NCBI RefSeq assembly: GCF_014268885.2
Contig: NZ_CP077095.1
Span: 1,617,501 to 1,681,500 of the forward strand
Length of the DNA: 64,000 nt
Source: Pseudomonas xantholysinigenes
Lineage (GTDB): Bacteria > Pseudomonadota > Gammaproteobacteria > Pseudomonadales > Pseudomonadaceae
Direction: 5' to 3'
Shown here in pieces: positions 59,676 through 64,000 of this stretch; the stretch's first letter is position 1, and each line of letters begins with the position of its first letter. Below the pieces are notes generated by a model. That model was not told the origin of the DNA. It saw nothing but the letters and a program-made list of their open reading frames with translations, and made no database searches. A program made the translations under genes and the position numbers.

Positions 59676-60714
59676 CGGCGTTGCCGTCGCGCAGATCGAC
59701 CGTGGCGGTGACCGACATGCCGGGGCGAATGCGCCCATGCAGCGGGTTGTCGGCGGCGAAGGTCAGCTTGACGGGCAGGCGCTGAACCACCTTGGTGAAG
59801 TTGCCGGTGGCGTTGTCCGGGGGCAGTAGGCTGAACTGCGCGCCGGAGGCGGCGAACAGGCTGTCGACACGGGCCTCGATCGGGGTGTCAGGGTAGCTGT
59901 CGAACACCAGTTCGGCGCGCTGGCCGGGGTGCATCCGGCCGATCTGGGTTTCCTTGAAGTTGGCCTGTACCCAGATGTCCTCGTCCGGGACGATCGACAG
60001 CAGGTAGGCGCCGGCCTGCACCACCTGGCCGTTGCGCGCGCTGCGCTGGCCGACGGTACCGTTGATTGGCGCGCGGATCTCGCAGCGACTGAGGTTGAGT
60101 TGCGCCTGGGCCAGGTCGGCACGGGCATTGGCGATCTGTGCGTCAAGACGCTTGAGTTCGGCGCTCAGCGCGTCGACCTGCTGGCGCTGGCCCTTGAGGT
60201 CGGCCTGGGCCTTGTCCACCTGGGAGCGGGCGACATGGCTTTCCGCCGACAGGGTGGTGACCCGCTCTTCGGAGACGAAGCCAGGCTTGCGCAATGCCTG
60301 GGCGCGGTTGAGGTCGAGTTGCGAACGATCGAGGGTGGCCTGGTTGGCCGCCACCTGGGCCTGGCCTGCGGCGATCAGGCTGCCTTGTTGGGCCAGGCGG
60401 CTCTGCGCCTGCGCCAGCTCTGCCTCGCGGGTGGCCAGGGCGGCATGAGCACGGGCCACGGCCAGCTCGAAGTCGGCCGTTTCCAGGCGTACCAGCAGGT
60501 CGCCTTTTTGCACGTGCTGGTTATCCTCCACCGGCACCAGGTCGATGCGTGCACCCAGTTGGCTGGAAATACGCGTGATCTCACCCTGGACATAGGCGTT
60601 GTCGGTGCTCTCGTAGAAACGCCCCTTGAAATACCAGTGGGCGAGGAAGGCGAGGGCGACCAGCAGCACCAGAGTGATGAAGATCAGCAGGCGGCGTTTG
60701 AGTTGAGCGGGCAT
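59665..60714 (-). CDS. HlyD/EmrA-type membrane fusion protein
   Basis: 349 aa from the ATG at 60714; upstream in-frame codons run into the gltX region. One N-terminal membrane helix (about 8-28), then the split lipoyl/barrel-sandwich domain (S-T-D-N-A-Y-V-Q-G ... L-V-P-V-E-D-N-Q-H-V-Q-K-G-D-L-L-V), a long alpha-helical coiled coil (about 95-205) and the beta-barrel part (A-P-I-N-G-T-V-G ... V-V-Q-A-G). Adaptor of the EmrB-like pump whose gene overlaps its stop. Shine-Dalgarno is weak. Confidence 0.92.
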   Translation of the reverse strand: MPAQLKRRLLIFITLVLLVALAFLAHWYFKGRFYESTDNAYVQGEITRISSQLGARIDLVPVEDNQHVQKGDLLVRLETADFELAVARAHAALATREAELAQAQSRLAQQGSLIAAGQAQVAANQATLDRSQLDLNRAQALRKPGFVSEERVTTLSAESHVARSQVDKAQADLKGQRQQVDALSAELKRLDAQIANARADLAQAQLNLSRCEIRAPINGTVGQRSARNGQVVQAGAYLLSIVPDEDIWVQANFKETQIGRMHPGQRAELVFDSYPDTPIEARVDSLFAASGAQFSLLPPDNATGNFTKVVQRLPVKLTFAADNPLHGRIRPGMSVTATVDLRDGNADGR

Positions 60715-60743
60715 GGGGACCAGGATTCCAGAAGTGTAAGCAA

Positions 60744-60773
60744 ATTTAACAGCGCCGACAGACCGCGTCACAA
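60744..60773 (-). promoter_or_regulatory. Candidate promoter/operator of the efflux operon
   Basis: Minus strand TTGTGA, 18 bp, TTAAAT. The -35 overlaps the palindrome GTCACAAGTGAC (60767-60778), a possible regulator site. It lies 84 bp before gltX on the other strand. Confidence 0.4.
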
Positions 60774-60857
60774 GTGACGATAGCGCCATTGCTGGAGCCC
60801 GATGCCTGCTCCCTGCTAACATTCGACCTTTGTTTGAATCTTCGTTCGAGACTCTCC

Positions 60858-62339
60858 ATGACCACCGTTCGCACGCGTATCGCGCCATCGCCCACTGGCG
60901 ATCCCCATGTCGGCACCGCCTACATCGCCCTGTTCAACTACTGCTTCGCCAAGCAGCACGGCGGTGAGTTCATCCTGCGGATCGAAGACACCGACCAGCT
61001 GCGCTCGACCCGCGAGTCGGAGCAGCAGATCTTCGACGCCCTGCGCTGGCTGGGCATCGAATGGAACGAAGGCCCGGATGTCGGCGGCCCGCACGGCCCG
61101 TACCGGCAGAGCGAGCGTGGCGAGATCTACGCCAAGTACGCCAAGCAACTGGTCGACGCCGGCCACGCCTTCTACTGCTTCTGCACCGCCGAAGAGCTGG
61201 AGCAGATGCGCGCCGAGCAGATGGCCCGTGGCGAAACCCCTCGTTACGACGGTCGCGCGCTGCTGTTGAGCGCCGAGGAAGTGCAGCGGCGCCTGGCGGC
61301 TGGCGAGCCGCACGTGATCCGGATGAAGGTCCCGAGCGAAGGCATCTGCGTGGTGCCGGACATGCTGCGCGGCGATGTCGAGATCCCGTGGGACCGTATG
61401 GACATGCAGGTGCTGATGAAGAACGACGGCCTGCCGACCTACTTCCTGGCCAACGTGGTCGATGACCACCTGATGGGCATCACTCACGTGCTGCGCGGTG
61501 AAGAGTGGCTGCCGTCGGCGCCCAAGCTGATCAAACTGTACGAGTACTTCGGTTGGGAACAGCCCAAGCTGTGCTACATGCCGCTGCTGCGCAACCCTGA
61601 CAAGAGCAAGCTCTCCAAGCGCAAGAACCCGACTTCGGTGACCTTCTACGAGCGCATGGGCTTCATGCCCGAAGCGATGCTCAACTACCTGGGGCGCATG
61701 GGCTGGTCGATGCCCGACGAGCGCGAGAAGTTCTCCCTGGCCGAGATGGTCGAGCACTTCGACCTGTCGCGCATCTCCCTGGGTGGTCCGATCTTCGACA
61801 TCGAGAAGCTGTCTTGGTTGAACGGCCAGTGGCTGCGCGAACTGCCGGTGGAAGAATTCGCCGCGCGGGTGCAGAAATGGGCCTTCAACAGCGACTACAT
61901 GATGAAGATCGCGCCACACGTGCAGGGCCGGGTCGAGACCTTCAGCCAGGTCGCCCCGCTGGGTGGCTTCTTCTTCGAGGGCGCGCTCAAGCTCGATGCC
62001 AAGCTGTTCGAGAGCAAGAAGCTGTCGGCCGACCAGGTGCGCCAAGTGGTGCAACTGATCCTGTGGAAGCTGGAGAGCCTGCGTCAGTGGGAAAAAGACC
62101 GCATCACCGGCTGCATCCAGGCGGTTGTCGAGGCGCTGGAACTCAAGCTGCGTGACGCCATGCCGCTGATGTTCGCTGCCATCACTGGCCAGGCCAGCTC
62201 GGTGTCGGTGCTCGATGCCATGGAAATCCTCGGTCCCGACCTGACTCGCTACCGCCTGCGCCAGGCCCTTGACCTGCTCGGCGGCGTGTCGAAGAAAGAA
62301 AACAAGGAATGGGAAAAGCTGCTGGCGAACATCGCCTGA
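60858..62339 (+). CDS. gltX: Glutamyl-tRNA synthetase
   Basis: 493 aa. Class I synthetase with [10 protein letters not shown] (HIGH-type motif, residues 10-19) and K-L-S-K-R-K (KMSKS-type) near 255. It charges tRNA-Glu; three tRNA-Glu genes follow downstream but under their own promoter. Start taken at M-T-T-V-R-T-R-I, where the family begins; earlier codons in frame are in the divergent control region. Confidence 0.97.
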   Translation: MTTVRTRIAPSPTGDPHVGTAYIALFNYCFAKQHGGEFILRIEDTDQLRSTRESEQQIFDALRWLGIEWNEGPDVGGPHGPYRQSERGEIYAKYAKQLVDAGHAFYCFCTAEELEQMRAEQMARGETPRYDGRALLLSAEEVQRRLAAGEPHVIRMKVPSEGICVVPDMLRGDVEIPWDRMDMQVLMKNDGLPTYFLANVVDDHLMGITHVLRGEEWLPSAPKLIKLYEYFGWEQPKLCYMPLLRNPDKSKLSKRKNPTSVTFYERMGFMPEAMLNYLGRMGWSMPDEREKFSLAEMVEHFDLSRISLGGPIFDIEKLSWLNGQWLRELPVEEFAARVQKWAFNSDYMMKIAPHVQGRVETFSQVAPLGGFFFEGALKLDAKLFESKKLSADQVRQVVQLILWKLESLRQWEKDRITGCIQAVVEALELKLRDAMPLMFAAITGQASSVSVLDAMEILGPDLTRYRLRQALDLLGGVSKKENKEWEKLLANIA

Positions 62340-62366
62340 CAGCGACCTCGAAGCGATAGCTGAACC

Positions 62367-62438
62367 TGTGGGAGCGGGTTTACCCGCGAATACGATAGTG
62401 CATGCGCCACCGCATTCGCGGGTAAACCCGCTCCCACA
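62367..62438. repeat. REP pair with perfect arms after gltX
   Basis: TGTGGGAGCGGGTTTACCCG at 62367 continues to 62391 (25 bp) and pairs with 62414-62438. It may end gltX transcription. Confidence 0.9.
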
Positions 62439-62524
62439 AGGCCCAGTGCTCGGGTTTTTGCCGGGGCAGGGCGGTAAGTGATTGTTATCTGTGAAAAAAA
62501 TTTTGAATATTTTCAAAAATTCGT

Positions 62525-62553
62525 TTGACAGCCCTGCAATCCGATCTTAATAT
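62525..62553 (+). promoter_or_regulatory. Strong promoter of the tRNA-Ala/Glu array
   Basis: TTGACA, 17 bp, TAATAT, followed by a GC-rich discriminator (GCGCCCCG) as in stringently controlled stable-RNA promoters. An A/T-rich block just upstream (62490-62522) can serve as an UP element. Confidence 0.88.
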
Positions 62554-62628
62554 GCGCCCCGTCCACAGCGATGAACGAAAACGAAACGCCAGGCACCCAG
62601 CCAGCGCTTCGGTTCAGAGCGACATTGT

Positions 62629-62704
62629 GGGGCTATAGCTCAGCTGGGAGAGCGCCTGCATGGCATGCAGGAGGTCAGCGGTTCGATCCCGCTTAGCTCC
62701 ACCA
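62629..62704 (+). tRNA. tRNA-Ala(GGC), copy 1
   Basis: 76 nt, acceptor GGGGCTA/TAGCTCC, anticodon in GCAT-GGC-ATGC, T-loop GGTTCGATCCC, encoded CCA. Confidence 0.97.
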
Positions 62705-62776
62705 AATTCCGACTGATAGCCAAGGCTGTCAGGCAAGGCCGGTTCCAGCATACGGGTCTTGAAGGTAAGAAGGTTC

Positions 62777-62852
62777 GTCCCCTTCGTCTAGTGGCCTAGG
62801 ACACCGCCCTTTCACGGCGGTAACAGGGGTTCGAGTCCCCTAGGGGACGCCA
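62777..62852 (+). tRNA. tRNA-Glu(TTC), copy 1
   Basis: 76 nt, acceptor GTCCCCT/AGGGGAC, anticodon loop CT-TTC-AC, T-loop GGTTCGAGTCC, encoded CCA. Confidence 0.97.
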
Positions 62853-62903
62853 GTTTTGCACAAGCGATATCCTGATGTCGCTGGGCCGAGAGGCTAGAAA
62901 TCC

Positions 62904-62979
62904 GGGGCTATAGCTCAGCTGGGAGAGCGCCTGCATGGCATGCAGGAGGTCAGCGGTTCGATCCCGCTTAGCTCCACCA
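62904..62979 (+). tRNA. tRNA-Ala(GGC), copy 2
   Basis: Identical to copy 1. Confidence 0.97.
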
Positions 62980-63021
62980 ATTTTGCCGCGATTCGCGAAA
63001 GCGGGTCGGCACGAAGGTTAC

Positions 63022-63097
63022 GTCCCCTTCGTCTAGTGGCCTAGGACACCGCCCTTTCACGGCGGTAACAGGGGTTCGAGTCCCCTAGGGGACGCCA
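63022..63097 (+). tRNA. tRNA-Glu(TTC), copy 2
   Basis: Identical to copy 1. An intrinsic terminator follows at 63125. Confidence 0.97.
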
Positions 63098-63124
63098 CTT
63101 TTACCCGCAAGTTGCGGGGTTGAA

Positions 63125-63158
63125 AGGCTCATCACCCAATAGATGAGCTTTTTGTTTT
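63125..63158 (+). terminator. Intrinsic terminator inside the tRNA array
   Basis: GCTCATC / GATGAGC stem followed by TTTTTGTTTT, between the second tRNA-Glu and the third tRNA-Ala. It should reduce expression of the third pair unless read through. Confidence 0.85.
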
Positions 63159-63162
63159 ACTC

Positions 63163-63238
63163 GGGGCTATAGCTCAGCTGGGAGAGCGCCTGCATGGCAT
63201 GCAGGAGGTCAGCGGTTCGATCCCGCTTAGCTCCACCA
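63163..63238 (+). tRNA. tRNA-Ala(GGC), copy 3
   Basis: Identical to copies 1 and 2. It begins right after the T-run of the preceding terminator. Confidence 0.97.
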
Positions 63239-63280
63239 ATTCGCCGCGTTGCGTGAAAACGTAACGGCACGAAGGTTTAC

Positions 63281-63356
63281 GTCCCCTTCGTCTAGTGGCC
63301 TAGGACACCGCCCTTTCACGGCGGTAACAGGGGTTCGAGTCCCCTAGGGGACGCCA
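63281..63356 (+). tRNA. tRNA-Glu(TTC), copy 3
   Basis: Identical to the other copies, with a spacer like that of the second pair. Confidence 0.97.
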
Positions 63357-63384
63357 ATTTTTTACCCGCGTTTTGCGGGACTTA

Positions 63385-63416
63385 TAAGGCTCATTCGATT
63401 ATTGAATGGGCCTTTT
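63385..63416 (+). terminator. Terminal terminator of the tRNA array
   Basis: GGCTCATTC / GAATGGGCC stem and a CTTTTGTTTTTT run. Its flanking sequence resembles that of the internal terminator, as expected for a duplicated unit. Confidence 0.88.
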
Positions 63417-63480
63417 GTTTTTTCCGTCCTCTGAAAATTGCTCCGCCAATCCATGGTCGGAAAATTCTGCTTGCCAATAA

Positions 63481-63498
63481 ATATTATGGGCATAATAT
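63481..63498. promoter_or_regulatory. Palindromic operator candidate before the TetR gene
   Basis: ATATTATGGGCATAATAT is symmetric except for the central GG, and a further half-site CATAATAT lies at 63505-63512. It is 26 bp before the TetR start codon, a usual site for self-repression. Confidence 0.65.
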
Positions 63499-63524
63499 GT
63501 TGATCATAATATTTGAGGTGAGCC

Positions 63525-64000
63525 ATGAGCGACAAGAAGAGCCGAACCCGCGAACGCATTCTCGAGGCTGCCCGCAGTGCGTTGATCCAACAGGGGCCCG
63601 CCGAGCCGAGCGTCAGCCAGGTGATGGGCGCCGCCGGGTTGACGGTGGGGGGCTTCTACGCCCACTTCCAGAGCAAGGACGAGCTGATGCTCGAGGCGTT
63701 CGCACAGCTGCTCGGCGACCGTCGGGCCTTGCTCGCCCAACTCGACCCAAATCTGGACGGTGCCGAACGGCGGGCACTGGCTGCGGCTTTCTACCTGTCG
63801 CGCAAGCACCGTGATGCCGAAGTGCAGGCCTGCCCCATCCCCAGTGCGCTGGGCGAGATGCAGCGCTTGCCGGACGCTTTCCGTGACGTGCTGGCCGAGC
63901 ACATCGAGCTGATGACCGCGCAAATGGTCGACCGTCCGGAAGACATCGACAAGGCGCTCGCCGACCTTGCCCTGATGATCGGCGGCTTGGCGGTGGCCCG
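63525..64000 (+). CDS. TetR-family regulator, 5' part (runs off window)
   Basis: 158 codons seen, from an ATG with GAGGTG just upstream. The helix-turn-helix is S-V-S-Q-V-M-G-A-A-G-L-T-V-G-G-F-Y-A-H-F (about 29-48). The G-G-F-Y-A-H-F turn is typical of regulators of the AcrR/NemR-like group, and A-C-P-I-P-S-A-L-G-E near 105 contains a Cys that in NemR-like proteins senses electrophiles; this relation is inference. Its target may be the gene following outside the window. Confidence 0.88.
   Translation, partial: MSDKKSRTRERILEAARSALIQQGPAEPSVSQVMGAAGLTVGGFYAHFQSKDELMLEAFAQLLGDRRALLAQLDPNLDGAERRALAAAFYLSRKHRDAEVQACPIPSALGEMQRLPDAFRDVLAEHIELMTAQMVDRPEDIDKALADLALMIGGLAVA

Noticed and set aside
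60816..62516. 566-codon frame on the minus strand
   Set aside because: Antisense of gltX.

Overview
The window is a high-GC gammaproteobacterial chromosome segment that I place in the Pseudomonas putida group. The basis is gene order (fadE-GST-ABC exporter-DUF2062-comEC-exbBD-lpxK-kdsB-murB-rne, then rluC-sppA-maf-yceD-rpmF-plsX-fabDG-acpP-fabF-pabC-mltG-tmk-holB-tatD, then TetR-moaA-tyrB-uvrB-gltX-tRNAs), REP palindromes of the type carrying TGTAGGAGCGGCC or TGGGAGCGGGTTTACCCGCG, and a CTG-N10-CAG LexA box before uvrB. This is recalled knowledge of the group, not a database search.

Region 1 (1-14265) is accessory DNA. Three large adjacent genes on the minus strand (9198 down to 1659) encode proteins without signal peptides, rich in Ig-like modules. 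Two of them share an N-terminal domain that resembles the clostridial P47/OrfX (TULIP) proteins. They read into a truncated-by-window rhs gene (1543 down to 1). A second, divergent rhs gene (9653-13768) has the same first ~1540 bp, so two outward-facing rhs 5' halves form a >1.5-kb inverted repeat around an ~8-kb operon. The divergent control region holds a perfect 16-bp palindrome and two abutting MITE-like palindromic elements. The plus-strand rhs gene stops before the usual Rhs core end and is followed by a small secreted protein gene of unknown function.

Region 2 (14329-27720) has a small conserved gene, the FadE acyl-CoA dehydrogenase, a GST, an ABC-2 exporter, DUF2062 and ComEC, then a tightly overlapping envelope operon: exbB-exbD-lpxK-Trm112-like-kdsB-PTPase-murB (energy transduction, lipid A kinase, CMP-KDO, peptidoglycan).

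Region 3 (27883-45537) starts with convergent murB/rne sharing a bidirectional terminator. RNase E has a long leader and a hexapeptide repeat tract. Divergently lie rluC, a HAD phosphatase and sppA; then maf (minus) and the fatty-acid cluster from yceD to tatD.

Region 4 (45571-50000) carries a class V aminotransferase, a TetR regulator, a MoaA-type radical SAM protein, a DUF4823 lipoprotein and a DUF1285 protein.

Region 5 (50001-52530) is a repeat-rich, gene-poor insertion zone: an intact IS3-family (IS150-like) element with 25-bp terminal repeats, 3-bp target duplication and a programmed frameshift site, between two inverted copies of a ~185-bp repeat with compensatory changes in a hairpin, suggesting a structured RNA.

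Region 6 (52533-64000) holds a periplasmic cupin, a deaminase-fold protein, tRNA-Asn, tyrB, SOS-regulated uvrB, an EmrAB-like efflux pair, gltX, a three-fold tRNA-Ala/tRNA-Glu array and the start of a TetR regulator with its probable operator.
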